Part shown: in pieces, positions 49,436 through 60,765 of the stretch
Layout of the letters: each line of letters starts with the position of its first letter
Position numbering within the stretch: position 1 is the stretch's first letter
Assembly (NCBI GenBank): GCA_963965975.1
Contig: OZ014412.1
Coordinates: forward strand, 374,501 to 438,500
DNA length: 64,000 nt
Source of the DNA: Xestospongia bergquistia
Taxonomy: Eukaryota > Porifera > Demospongiae > Haplosclerida > Petrosiidae
Reading direction: 5' to 3'
The notes under the pieces: generated by a model
Database searches by the model: none
What the model was told of the DNA's origin: nothing
The model's input: only the letters and a program-made list of their open reading frames with translations
Made by a program: the position numbers and the translations under genes

Positions 49436-50110
49436 ATAGTAACACTAGGTATTGATGGCTTTATATCATCATAAGATGGAGAGTGTTGTTCTGTTTTTGG
49501 TGGAAAATGAAGTATATCAGCATATACTACTTTGTCACTAGATGAGGGAGGAGTTTGAGGTCGCTTTTTAGAAAATCTTTGAAGGTCTAGATAAACAATT
49601 GTTTCTTTTTTCTACCCAATAAAAAACATTATTTACAATCTCTTAACATTATTATTACTTCAATAGAAACTACATCCTCTTCTACTTCCATACTCTCAGA
49701 ACTCATAGTATATGTAATTGACTGAGTACTAACAATCTATAATATTAATAATAATATTAGTAATAATAGTAATATTAATAGTGTATCATATACTGATGGT
49801 CTACTATCGGCATAGGCTAATAAACTATTGTTTCCTATAAACAGTTTTAATAAATTTTGGGAAATACAATGACACATTAGATATGATACCATTACCAGCT
49901 GTATTAATAGCAAATATATCTACTATTATTTCAGTACAAGGATTAGTTTCATTAGATCCACTTTGATGTGATAATTGTAGGGACTCTGTGAAATATGTCT
50001 CTAATTTATTTGTTAGTGTGTTAATAATAGTAATATTGTAGCCATTAATATATGTATTATCAAGAGTATATGGAGTAGACCAAATCCTAACAGTTATAGA
50101 CTCAAATCAT
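49234..50110 (-). pseudogene. Orphan ITIM-type tail with proline-rich repeats, plus a truncated FN3 exon
   Basis: The minus strand carries an exon (about 49440-49613) encoding IVYLDL, then VVYADI and PSYDDI, followed by five copies of a 13-residue unit (NVQDDDIPPPIPA). Upstream is an exon copy at about 49660-49738 (STQS then an acidic stretch). A truncated FN3 exon at about 49860-50095 is homologous to 63582-63875. The transmembrane segment is missing. After the repeats the frame runs into unrelated sequence, so this is a tail relic unless joined to unseen exons. Confidence 0.6.
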
Positions 50111-50139
50111 TTATTACAGAAACTGTAAACATATTGTAT

Positions 50140-50275
50140 CTGCAGTACTATAGTAAATATTTTCAAGATGTATATTTTGTGTTTATAATCTGCAGTACTT
50201 ACCAGAACATGTAGCATTGACATTATAAATACTTCCAGAGATCAATAGTAAAGAGAATACTGTAGCTATGAAGAA
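50140..50275 (-). pseudogene. Copy of the signal-peptide exon of the 43413-47569 receptor
   Basis: Closely matches 47450-47569, including the donor and the SGSIYNVNATCS region. The start-codon end is damaged near 50275 and no following exon of that gene is present. Confidence 0.6.
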
Positions 50276-50500
50276 ACAGGGTACTATTTATGAATTATAT
50301 TCATTACTAGACGTCACATATTTATAAAAAGAAAAATAATTCTACATAGTCTATTTTTAATAAAACACAAAAAACTTTTGCTTGTTCAGGATGTGTTTAA
50401 ATTTATTCATTATTGATACAGAATAAAGAGATCACATTATTGGAGAAATTAATAATAATACTAATAGTGCTGTTAACACTTTTTTTGATAATTGACGATC
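50276..50500. other. No gene seen
   Basis: AT-rich spacer between copied receptor exons. Confidence 0.4.
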
Positions 50501-51120
50501 TCTCATAACAAGACCTATTATATAATAATAAAGTTATATAAAAGAGTACTTGCTAATTAACTATAAGTATGTAGTGGTATTATTATCTCTTGGTAACTGA
50601 TGATCTCTCATAACAAGACCTACAATAAAGTCATATTATGTAATATATTATAAGAGTACTTACTGTCATAATAGTTCTCAGGAGAGTCTTCTTCAATATG
50701 ACCAGGTAATGGTCCTTCATTATGATATCCTATCTGGTGTTGAGGTGATACCAATATTGGCTCTATTTCACTGGTACTAGTAAGAGAAGGAGATGTTAGT
50801 CCTCCAGTGATCTCTTCATCATTGGACATTTGTTTGGTAGCACCTGATATCTTGTTAGTTTTAGCTGGTATAGGAGGTAGTATATCATCATCATCTTGTA
50901 CATTAGCTGGTATAGGAGGTGGTATATCATCATCTTGTACATTAGCTGGTATAGGAGGTGGTATATTATCATCTTGTACATTAGCTGGTATTATAGTAAC
51001 ACTAGGTATTGATGGCTCTATATTATCATAAGATGGAGGATGTTGTTCTGTTTTTGGTGGAAAATGAAGTATATCAGCATATACTACTTTATCACTAGAT
51101 GGAGGAGGAGTTTGAGGTGG
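50500..51120 (-). pseudogene. Second orphan ITIM-type tail
   Basis: The minus-strand exon 50668 to about 51120 encodes VVYADI, PSYDNI, three copies of the Asp/Pro-rich 13-residue unit, a Ser/Thr/Glu-rich stretch and DSPENYYDS, with a GTAAG donor. The terminal exon (VMRDHQLPRDNN, TAG) follows at about 50568-50625. The 5' end of the big exon is cut at about 51120 by an inversion joint where a plus-strand Ig exon begins. It is therefore a 3' gene fragment. Confidence 0.6.
50862..50993. repeat. 39-bp coding minisatellite, about three units
   Basis: Same unit as at 49234-49435. One unit carries an extra codon. Confidence 0.9.
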
Positions 51121-51140
51121 TCAATATCATCTTATTACAG

Positions 51141-51368
51141 ATAGTGGTCGTATACAAGTACCAGAACATCAGTTCACTTACTTACATAATCCTTACACAC
51201 TACAATGTACTAGTGATGTTTATAATATTAATAAGAGTTGGACAAAAGATAATATTAATTACACTAGTACATTCAATTCTACTGAATTCAATGACGAGGG
51301 ACTATATAATTGTGCAGTAACAATACTGGGAGCTACTAAGACCTATAATACTACACTACATGTACTAG
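51141..51368 (+). pseudogene. Isolated, intact Ig exon in inverted orientation
   Basis: 228 nt, the same length as Ig2 of the 43413-47569 receptor, and clearly homologous (PEHQFTYLHNPYTLQC, LYNCAVTILGATKTY). It has a proper TTACAG acceptor and GTAAGT donor and no stop in phase 1. No neighbouring exon on the plus strand continues it: a pogo-like element begins 116 bases downstream. Probably a copied exon. Use in trans or as an alternative exon is not supported by position. Confidence 0.65.
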
Positions 51369-51484
51369 GTAAGTGGATATACATTAGGTGTTAATAAAGA
51401 ACATTAATATATCATACTTGACTATAGATCATATAATATATTATTATAATTATAATTATAATATATTATTATAATTATAATTTA

Positions 51485-54020
51485 AGGTAGGGCGGGGCAA
51501 TTTCGAGTACAGGCATTTCCGTAATTTTGCCGTCTGATCCATCAAACATGCTTACTCACGGTCACAGAAGGTTAGAAATTTGGTTGTAGCTGCTACAGTC
51601 CTTTCTCTTTAATCAATACCACCAATCAATATTCATTGTACACTGAATTTCACTTTTCTGCGCTAAATCCTTCCGAGTTAAGATAAAACTAGGTAAATAA
51701 TTTTTTACTGTGTTTATTCTAATTAGATAACATCATGATAAATGTTTATGTCTCGTATTTATAGTTATGGTGAGGAATTACGTCAAGAAAAAGCTCACAA
51801 GATATTCAAAAATGGATTTGCTGGAAGCTATATAGGCAGTGAAAGGGGAAAAGATGAAAGTGTCGGTTGCTGCCACCAAATTCAACATTCCTCAGTCCAC
51901 CCTTTGTGATCATGTGAAAGAGGATAAACAAGTTGGTGCTGGAACTCCTACCATTCTTAGCTACACTGAAGAAAAAGAAATAGTGGTAACCCTCCAACTT
52001 TTGTAAGAGATGGGGTTTGGACTGACAAAAGAATTGTCAGGTATTGTCATCAAGGATTACTTGCATGATCAACCCTATAGACCTAATCCATTTAAAGATG
52101 GAGTGCCTGGAAAGGATTGGTGGCAGTTGCTTTTAAAGTGTTGGAACAAAGAGATTAGTGCACGTAAACCTCAACACTTGCCAACCAATAGAGCAGCTTG
52201 TGCAACCACAGAAATTTTTGATGAATGGTTTAGGAAGACTAATAAACTATTTGATGATATTGGCTTTAAGGATATGGATGAAGATGATGTTTGACATAGA
52301 GTGTGGAACTGTGACAAGAGTGGGTTTTGTATAGCAGTAGCATCCAAGAAGATATTGGCTAAACAAGGTAAAAAGGAGGTCCATGAAACCATGGGTGGTA
52401 GTGGAAGAGAATATATTACGATAATAGCATGTGGGTGTGCTGATGGTACTCGTCTTCCTCCCTACGTTGTCTACAAAGGGAAAAACCATTGGGCAAGATG
52501 GATGAAGAATGGACCAGCAGGTTGCCTTTATTCTGTTTCTGATAGTGGCTGGATGGAAGGCTCAAACTTATTTCGGTGGTTCATTAAGATGTTTGTTCCA
52601 GCTGTGAATTCCATGGCAGCTACAGCATTGGTAGTTCTTTTTTATCAGTTTGTCCCTTTTGGAAGAAGCAAGATCTAATAATATCCACATTGTATGGTTC
52701 CCTCCTCACGTTACACATCTTATTCAACCTTGAAGTTAGTGTGTTTGGTCCTGTTAAAAACAAGTGGCATAAGATTTTAAAAATTTATCAGATTCAAACA
52801 CGTGCTTCAGTTCTTACTAAGGAGGATTTTCCGAGTATGTCAGCCGAACTTTATGAAAAACCCTTTTTACCAAACCACTTTAAGAGTGGGTTTCGTAAAT
52901 CTGGCCTTCATCCTTTAAATAGAGAAGCTATTCCTTCCAGTAAATTAGCTAAGTCTATTCCTTTTACAGGTAAATCTGCTAGTGTTAGTGGTAAAACTTT
53001 GAGTGGTGGACAAGAGAAACATAGTGAGCAAGATAAGATGGTGATTGCCACAGTGAATTGCAATCTGGAAGCAACTTTGGAGAGGGTGATCAAAAACCTG
53101 AGGTGGTTGTCAATCTGAGGGGAATTGTTACAATTGAAAAGGAATCAACTCCTGTTCATTTAGAGTTGCGAGGATATTTTGCCAGACTACTTAAAACCAA
53201 AAACAAAAAATCTGGAAACTCTACAGACAAGTGAAAGGTCAAGCCATCCTTTTATGGTGAAGCTCTTACCACTGATAAAACGTTTCAATGACTGGAGCAA
53301 CAAGAAAAGGAGAAAAAGAAAAATAAAGTATTAGCTCTTAACCAAAAAAAAGAAAAAAATGGCAAAACGATCAAGCTGGTGTCTTCAGACAGCAAAAAAG
53401 CAAGAAAGGAAGTTCGGAATACCACAGTCAGGAAGTCAAAAAAACAAGCCTAAAAGACCTCTCATGTAGTTGATGAGATCATGCACCCGTAGTGTGGCTG
53501 CTAGCAGTGAAGCATCAGAGGAGGACGGCACAGGTATCTGTGAAGAGTGTGGTGCCATCTTCACTGATGATAGTGAGGAATTAAAAAAGAAATGATTGGG
53601 TTGTGATAATTATCCTCGTTGTTATCATTATGATTGTATTGGTCTCACATCAATTCCAACTGGATTTTGGTCATGTGATTTATGTTCATGAGAAAATGAC
53701 TTTATTTTGGCTTAAAATTTACTTGTACTAACATTGTTAATTGTTTGAATAATAATAATTATAATTGTGACATACAGTATCTGGAATCATTGGAATGGAT
53801 GTTCAGAAATTTCAAAAATTGCCCAATCTACTGAATTGAGACTGGACACTGCATCTTTGTTCACTAGTTAGGTCAATGCAAGATTAAACTGGAGAAAGAT
53901 ACTTCTTAATCATCTCAGGTAATGTAGCTTTTAAATAGATAGGTGAGTCAGAATAATAATAACCACTGAAATAAAATTGATGAATTATGAAATTTCTACC
54001 GGAAATGCCCCGCCTTACCT
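51485..54020 (+). mobile_element. pogo-like (Tc1/mariner superfamily) DNA transposon
   Basis: Inverted ends begin AGGTAGGGCGGGGCA on the left and its complement with one change on the right. A TA dinucleotide flanks each side, as expected for this superfamily. The inside holds a decayed transposase gene with a C-terminal PHD finger. Confidence 0.75.
51767..53692 (+). pseudogene. pogo-like transposase with PHD finger, inactivated
   Basis: Start MVRNYVKKKLTRYSKMDLLE leads into a pipsqueak-type helix-turn-helix (AATKFNIPQSTLCDHVK) after an in-frame stop. The DDE_1 core follows: first Asp in WNCDKSGF (about 52310), GREYITIIACGCADG, YVVYKGKN. The second-Asp motif (DGH-like) expected after MAATALVV is missing, and the frame changes near 52650 before the VWFPPHVTHLIQPLEVSVFG region. 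Then SGFRKSGLHPLN and a Ser/Lys-rich linker. At about 53540-53690 a PHD-type finger closes the protein (CEECGAIF, HYDC, WSCDLC). Several stops and frame breaks make it non-functional. Confidence 0.7.
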
Positions 54021-54232
54021 TAATTCGTTCGAAAGGAAACAAAATATAATTATTATTCTTTTAATATGCTGACAATAAAATGTGTTTATTGTATCAAATT
54101 CATTATTGATTCTGAGCAGTCTATCACAATAGATTATTAATTAGTTAGAGGTAACTAATAGTATTATGATCTCTTGGTAGCTGGGAATCTCTACAACCTA
54201 ATATATAATACTAAAGTCACTACCATGTATTA

Positions 54233-54400
54233 ACTATAAGTAAGTAGTATTATTATTATCTCTTGGTAACTGATGATCTCTCATAACAAGACCTACAATA
54301 AAGTCATATTATGTAATATATTATAAAAGTACTTACTGTCATGATAGTTCTCAGGAGAGTCTTCTTCAATATGACCAGTCCTTCAGTGTCTTCTCATTTT
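54233..54400 (-). pseudogene. Third copy of ITIM-family terminal exons
   Basis: Matches 47819-47960 and 50560-50690, with the terminal exon and part of the DSPENYHDS exon. No tail motifs remain upstream. Confidence 0.55.
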
Positions 54401-54424
54401 GCCTATTCTCATTTTGTCTACTAA

Positions 54425-54715
54425 TATGGTAAAGCATCAGTTTGCCTACAAAACTAAAATCAAGTGTCAATTATCCAATACAGAGTTATGTATAAGATAA
54501 CTAAGTCCTAATAAATAGTCCTCTAGGTTGATTGTTCCATTTTCAAATCTCTGCATCATTCTTTCAATTCTGTCTAACTCCACACACCTCTTTTTGTGAG
54601 GTTGACTCCTTCCACCTGTGGCAAGTTTTTTTATTGACAAAATGAATGCCCAATAACTACTGTTAGTTTAAAGGGCACAAACAAAGTAGAACAATAATAG
54701 ACAATATGGTACTTG
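54425..54715. repeat. Dispersed repeat, copy 2
   Basis: Same orientation and order as 48005-48290, with small differences. Confidence 0.7.
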
Positions 54716-54955
54716 TGATGCTGCTGCTAATGATTATTAGTTTTAGAGTTAATGACATGTCAGCAGCTAATGAAGTTTATAACAGAGGATTTAAACAACA
54801 ACCACAAAATACTCTCAGTAATGATAGAAAGAGAAAAGTGTTATTAGCTAAAGCATTAAAAGATAACAATAATATTAATATATCATGTACAGCTATTAAT
54901 TCAGAAAATGTATACAGTAACAATGCTGTATTAAGAATACAAGGTGAACTAATGT
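54706..54955 (+). pseudogene. Possible signal peptide plus Ig C-terminal strand
   Basis: An 84-codon frame starts with a hydrophobic N-terminus (MVLVMLLLMIISFRV) and ends with ISCTAINSENVYSNNAVLRIQ, a typical closing Ig strand followed by a GT. The middle is too short for a full Ig domain. Either an exon remnant or a chance fusion. Confidence 0.35.
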
Positions 54956-55009
54956 TATAGTTTTCATATTATTATAATATATTGATGTAGGTTTACTAGC
55001 TCCTATTAA

Positions 55010-55315
55010 AAATGTGCCAAATAGTATGCTTAGATCAACTCCCACTATTAACTTTTTATAGTATGTATATCTGCCTCATTTGTCCCTTCTGTTCTCTCTC
55101 TGTGGAATTCACTTCCTTATCATGTGAAATCTAGCTCATGTCTAATCACTTTTAAATCTAAAGTAAATACGCTTCTTTACTAACCATCCACTTGCTATCA
55201 CTTATCACACTAAAACTTATCAGATACTATCAATCATTTATTTTTCTCTCTGACTTATTAATCATACTATATCCAGTACTTTTATACCTAAAATAAACTG
55301 TTGAGTTGATAGTAG
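55010..55315 (+). mobile_element. LINE 3'-end fragment
   Basis: The plus strand matches the reverse complement of about 48285-48500 (SLWNSLPYHVKSS, KSKVNTLL-like ending, then a 3' untranslated stretch with AATAAAC). It is the 3' tip of the same LINE family, in the opposite orientation. Confidence 0.65.
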
Positions 55316-55419
55316 TATTAACTGACTGAGGATGAACTGTAATCTCTATAGAATATGGAATGTACTATGATATCTTTTTCAGATAGCTAGTCCTTTAGTA
55401 TTATACATCCATTATAACA

Positions 55420-55890
55420 AACATTGAAAAACGATAGTGAAGCTCATGAACATTATCAAAACTATCAATTTAACTGAGTGAAAATGAATAATAAAGTTGG
55501 TGTGACCTATTGTGTTAATTATGGCTTTGTAGTGATGTAAAACATAGGTGCTATAATAAAGAACATTAATAAATTACAATCCATCATACATCATATTATG
55601 ATATCATAATTAATTGTATATGGTATGACGTTACTGATTGTAAAGAATAAATATTTATTAAAACATAAAGGTGAATGTTAACTTTTAAATTATTTTAAAT
55701 CTATAACTCAATAATGCTATATATATATATATTCAGTTCAAATATACATCATTACTAACAGTAGAAAACAAGTCATGGTTATTATATAAAACTGTGATTA
55801 TATTGGTACAACTATAATCACAGTTTTAGTACTGAGCTAATTAATGTTGTGGTTACTGAACTAGATCTATTGCAGTTTATCAATAATTCT
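55420..55890. repeat. Copy of intron 1 of the 43413-47569 receptor
   Basis: Aligns by eye with 46850-47340 in the same orientation (GAAGCTCATGAA, GGTGTGACCTA, AAGAACATTAATA), with many differences. Confidence 0.65.
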
Positions 55891-55901
55891 ATAGTTTCTA
55901 T

Positions 55902-55955
55902 AGTCTATAGCTATCTGGAGACAGTATATATACTGTCTCCAGATAGCTATAGACT
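55902..55955. repeat. Perfect 54-bp palindrome without spacer
   Basis: Arms of 27 bases start AGTCTATAGCTATCTGGAGA and meet at a TATA/TATA centre. Both arms agree at every position. Confidence 0.95.
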
Positions 55956-57030
55956 CTAAGTCATTTATTACAGATGCTACAAAGATATATTATCTTTAGT
56001 ACTATGGCTACTCCTCAGATGCATATCCATAGGTATACAGGATTTTATGGGTACCTGGGCTGAGTTATTAAGTGTTCATTATTAATTAAATTAATATTCA
56101 TACAATATTTGTGATCTGATTGCAACAAGGGATCACTTCTGTCAAAACTTTTAACATGATTTATGAAAAAGATTCACTATTAACACACCTCAACAACAGT
56201 TTTGTATACATATTTACAGTCACCATGAATAGTTGTGTTTTAACAGTCGTTCTTTTCACAAATGTTTTGCCAGAAGTGCATGGTCCCATATTGCAAACAG
56301 GTCACATTTTAATTAATTATTATTATAATTAATCAACTAGTTTATTAACTTCTTTAACTATTATATTATAACTGTATTAACTGGTGTGGTGAGTCTAAAA
56401 TTTTGAGTTTCCATGACTTTGACAAATTCTATGACTTAGTTATTAAAGTTGTCCATAACGAGAGGAAGATATCTATGTAAAAGTGCTAAATTCTCTAGTC
56501 TCAGTTGTAGTATATTATAGCTATTACATCTTTTCTGTTTTCTGAGCGCCCAAAACGTCTAATTGTACACCAACTGTAGAGCCTGTCTTCAGATATTCGC
56601 TCCAACTTAACATAGCCTCACAGTGAACTTTCAATGTAGAATATACATTCAAAATCTAAATCCTACATTTGTGAACATATTCTCTGGACTATTATGAAAG
56701 AATCCACATGGAAAGCAAATGCAGTATCAAGCTGCTTCGAATATTCCAAACAAGGAATCTGTTGGTATTACTTTGCTTAAACAATCACCCTACTCTACCA
56801 AACATTGTTGTTGGGAGCACTAGAACTGGCTTTTTGGATTTGTCACTGACTAAATCTGGAATAATGATACCAGTCTCTAAAAAAATGGTTTGTCACCACA
56901 AACTGAAGGTGATACTAGTGCTGTGGTTTGAGTAGTCTAGGCGTTCGCGGAAAAAAAAGAACGCCTGATAACTATTGTTTGCGAATACACGTAATTATTT
57001 AAATAATATCGAAACAACATTTTAAATTAA
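55956..57030. other. Intergenic stretch, weak coding hints only
   Basis: A plus-strand ATG at 56225 opens a signal-like peptide (MNSCVLTVVLFTNVLPEVHG) ending near a GT at about 56300, but no following exon is seen. Frames at 56120-56332 and 56708-56935 are otherwise unsupported. Confidence 0.35.
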
Positions 57031-60000
57031 GGAAGTGTCTAACCGGCAGTCACTGGTTAACCTTTATCTTGCCGGCAGAAGGAATGAAAGGGTTAAATAA
57101 ACCGTTACTTAGCAACATAACAAATAGTGTTAAACTTAATTGTTGTAAACATCAAATAATGTTAAATTTAACATAACAAAATAGTGTTTCACACTAGCAT
57201 AACATTTTCTACAGAACCAGTTCTTAGACTTGGATTTGGATACTACACCAACACAACCATAATGAAACCACTCTAAACAAGATTCACATATAATATCATC
57301 TCCATCAAGTTCATGCTGACACACATTACAAATCCATAAATCAAAATCCTTCTTTCTTTGAACAACATCTTCCACAACAAGCCAAGCATCATGTGAAAAG
57401 AAGCGCCTTGCTAAGATAATGTCAACATTATCATCTAGTACAGCTGAAGATACTCTTTCTGGTTGGCACTCAACAGATTCCTCTTCAATTAACTCCCCAT
57501 CCATAGCCTTGTCTATGATATCTGACTCCACAAACCAAGAAAGAACAACTAAATAATTGGAATGATCACAATAAATTATTATCCATAACATCATACTTTT
57601 TTCTTTTTCGGTATAATGCTTTGAAATAAAAGAAGTGCACTTGGCTTTTTTCTTGTTCTTCTTAGAAGGAAGCCCACAAACTGTTAATGTGTGCCCCTTT
57701 GGTCATCCTCTCCTTTTCACAACTGGTGGCATGGTGAGGCCTAAATGAATAACAATAATAATTGTTAGTGATGATGAGACTTACCCAATGAAATAGCTGT
57801 TTCATCTGATTTATCTGCCAGACGAGGACGCTTTGCATCATTTGATGGCATAGTAGTAGTAGCAGTGCATGTAGGAGTAGAGTTAAAAGAAATACTGGCA
57901 GTAGGAATGATATGGGTGTCTTTTGTAGTAGCACTATGTGTAGTAGAAGCAGGAACAATAGTGACATCAGTTTTGGAAACAGAAGTAGTGTGAGTACATG
58001 AATCAATATTTGCAGTAACAGAAGCACTGTCACCAGTAACAGGATTAGGAATAACAGGTACATGTATAGGAGTTTCTACAAACAGAATATACAGTGACCG
58101 CAGTACTACCAAAAGTTTTTGTGAATAAGAATCCATAGACAATACTATACATGTAGTTTTAATATACCTAGTGGATTTTTGGTTGGAATATTATCTTATT
58201 CAAAAGAATACTCATCATCATTACTCTCGTCAGACACTAAAATATCAATAATAATTGAATGTAATTGTTAATAACATACTCTCATCCACATCCACTAGAG
58301 CTACTTCTTGGCCACACTTCCATGAGTCAATAAGCAGCTTCATTTTACAATCAAAGTGATAACCAGAATATTCACTAACAACTAATGCCAATTCTGATGT
58401 CAAGTAAGTAGCTTTCTTGTACTTTTAATGCTGGCTAATGGCACGACTAGGAGCTGCTTTGACTTGTGTCACTTGCAAAGAAGTTGAGGATGTAGGAGCT
58501 ATATCAAACAAGGCTGTCTGGCTTTCATAATAGTAGGCAGATGTCCAGCGAATATTACATAATTCAGGAAAAAACAATGGCTCATTTAATGAACTACGAA
58601 CAGCAAAAATATGTTGACAAGGCAACATCATAGACCTTCGAAAAGTACAGTCACAATCACTGACAGTAACTGTTTTAATGCCCTCTGTGGTTTGAACTGT
58701 GCAAGCATCAGCCATAATACTTAACACTTTAACATTCTGTGTCAAGCCCAATTGTTTAGTGACATATCCAGAGGCATAAGATGTAAGTAACTCTGAGTAT
58801 AAGCTCTCAAGAGTTCCACTACCAAAAGGAACAACTTTAACCTTTTGAAACAAAATAGCTGCTTTATGGTCACATTGAGATCGCAATGCAGACAATATGA
58901 CAAAGAAGCGAGAGACAAAATCTTCTAAGGAACTATGCCTATTTATGACTTGATTAAGTTTGGCATTTATTGATTCCAACCTATTATTAGTGGCGTTCAG
59001 GAAGCTCCCACATTTAGCTTTTGAGTGCAATACCCATTCATTCCTGATTTGGTGCCAGTTATCGTGAAAATATTTGAAAACTACTTTTGGTGCGAACCTC
59101 TCCAGTTCATTGAAAACTTTTTCGTATTCCTCTTCTGATGACGAATAAGCTAATTTCTGCAACAAATCTAAAGAGGACTGTCTTTGGCCAGAAGTGATAC
59201 CCATTTTTTCACATGATACCTCTCTTCTAAATGAGCGTAGCACATGGAACAAACAAATAAGAAGAGATGCTCCTGGTAAAGCAGCCTTTATAAGGTAACG
59301 CTCATTCACATCCTTGTCTGCCATCACAACACATATATCGACCCAGCAGGGGTTTCTTTTTTTGAAGGTTGTAATCATCCATGAAATATTCTCTTGGTCC
59401 TCAGAAACTAGCAAACACGTACAAACAATGCTACTGTTACCATTAGAATCCTCAGCTAGCATAAGATAGAGTGGTATACCCAGTTGAAGCAGCTTATACG
59501 TTGCATCAATGAATATGATTTCAGGATAAGAACTGAAGAATCCTGAAATCATATTGGTCATATATTCATCTTGAAATAGAATTCCTTTAAATTTCTGTCA
59601 TCGTCTGACAATGTCAACAGTAGCATCTATAAAAGAAACAATTATTAATTCCACATTAATAGACTATAAACTGCAAGTATGAAACCAACACAAGCTAGCA
59701 AATTAATGGCAAATATAATGTATGTCCTTACTATATTTTCAGATAAAGTTTGAACAATGGATTCCAAATTATTTTTAGTCTTTTCCTTTGATGACTCAGC
59801 ACTGATGTTAGAAAGATCTTTTAATAATACAACATTTCCTGACTCTTCCATAAGTTTACTCTGGACCAGTTTTCTGTTTGAATTCATTGCTAGTATTGCT
59901 GATGCTTGTGTTTTTAATGCTTCTGGCAACCTTCTTTGTCTTGGTAAGTGTTTATACAGATCCTTTAGAAAATAATGATTAGTTAATATCACATATTATG

Positions 60001-60600
60001 TACACGTATAGTCCACTCTTATATGTGTACACTTAGCAAATGTACACTTACTTGAGACACCGGATGATTGTGCTCTGAGTAAGTACTTGTAACTACTAGA
60101 TGGCATCCACTTTCATCAATACAAAGGCTAATATGCATTTTACAATCTTGCTTGAATGTCCTGCACTTGAGTAAAGGTAATGATTAATCTAGAATCATAA
60201 CTCACATTGTATTCAGTCTTAGTCCCTTTCCATCAGTTTTAAAAGCCTTTCCTCCATGAATACAGCAATATTTCAGCTGATAGTATTTGAGATCTGGTTT
60301 CAGGTACCTGTCAACTCTCTTGTTGGCAGAAGTAACTGTTCTAGCTTCTCTCTTCCAAAGTTGCACTTGATTGCTCATAAGTCTTGATCTTTTCTTCAAG
60401 TTCTTTGTACGATTTGAAGGATTCTCCGACTCGAAAGTTAACTCGTGAAGTTGCAGGTGGTTCCTCGTTCTCTTTACCACGAGTTACCATGTTGTATAGT
60501 AATAATAACTATTTATAATTGTTGTTATAGTAACGGTTTATTTAACCGGCAAGATAAAGGTTAACCAGTGACTGCCGTTGCTGGTAGGTTAGACACTTCC
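57031..60600 (-). mobile_element. MULE-type DNA transposon (ZSWIM3-like) with PHD finger
   Basis: Terminal inverted repeats of about 80 bp: left from 57031 (GGAAGTGTCTAACC...GGTTAACCTTTATCTTGCCGG) and right 60523-60600 as its reverse complement, with two length differences. Direct flank duplications are not obvious. All coding sequence is on the minus strand and split by short introns. Confidence 0.75.
57150..60490 (-). pseudogene. MULE transposase gene, multi-exon
   Basis: Order on the minus strand: N-terminal exon (about 60202-60490) with a zinc-binding FAR1/WRKY-like start (YCCIHGGKAFKTDGKG) continued by CKMHISLCIDE at about 60130; a helical segment 59645-59992; core 58425-59561 with the first catalytic Asp in IIFIDATYKLL, a second in VVMADKDVNER, then LLICLFHVLRSFRRE; a SWIM-type finger (CDCTFRR then CQHIF); a low-complexity Thr/Ser exon 57750-58142; and a PHD finger 57190-57330 (CNVCQHEL, CESCLEWFHYGC, WFCRKC). 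The core frame is intact for 378 codons. In the first exon the frame from ATG 60490 stops and continues in another frame near 60350, so this copy is probably inactive. The order matches ZSWIM3-like elements. Confidence 0.7.
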
Positions 60601-60765
60601 TTATTATGTTATCTTTAATTTTCAATCACCACATGTACAAACAAATCTAAAACATAATTATTATCTTGAACTCAATTACTTTATATTAAGTATTAAAAAG
60701 TCTTACGTACAAACTAACACTATTATAAGATATATAATAATATTGTTCAGAGAGTACTTAATTAG

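Noticed and set aside
49185..49455. Frames with MYK/LLYQL or WYRRWYIII repeats
   Set aside because: Alternative-frame readings of the 39-bp minisatellite; the Asp/Pro-rich frame connects to the conserved tyrosine motifs and is the real one.
51485..54020. piggyBac-type insertion with TTAA target site
   Set aside because: TTAA is present at both ends, but the transposase is pogo-like, for which a TA duplication is expected and also fits.
56225..56300. Start of a new plus-strand receptor gene
   Set aside because: Only a signal-like peptide is visible; the donor is weak and no downstream module was found before the MULE element.
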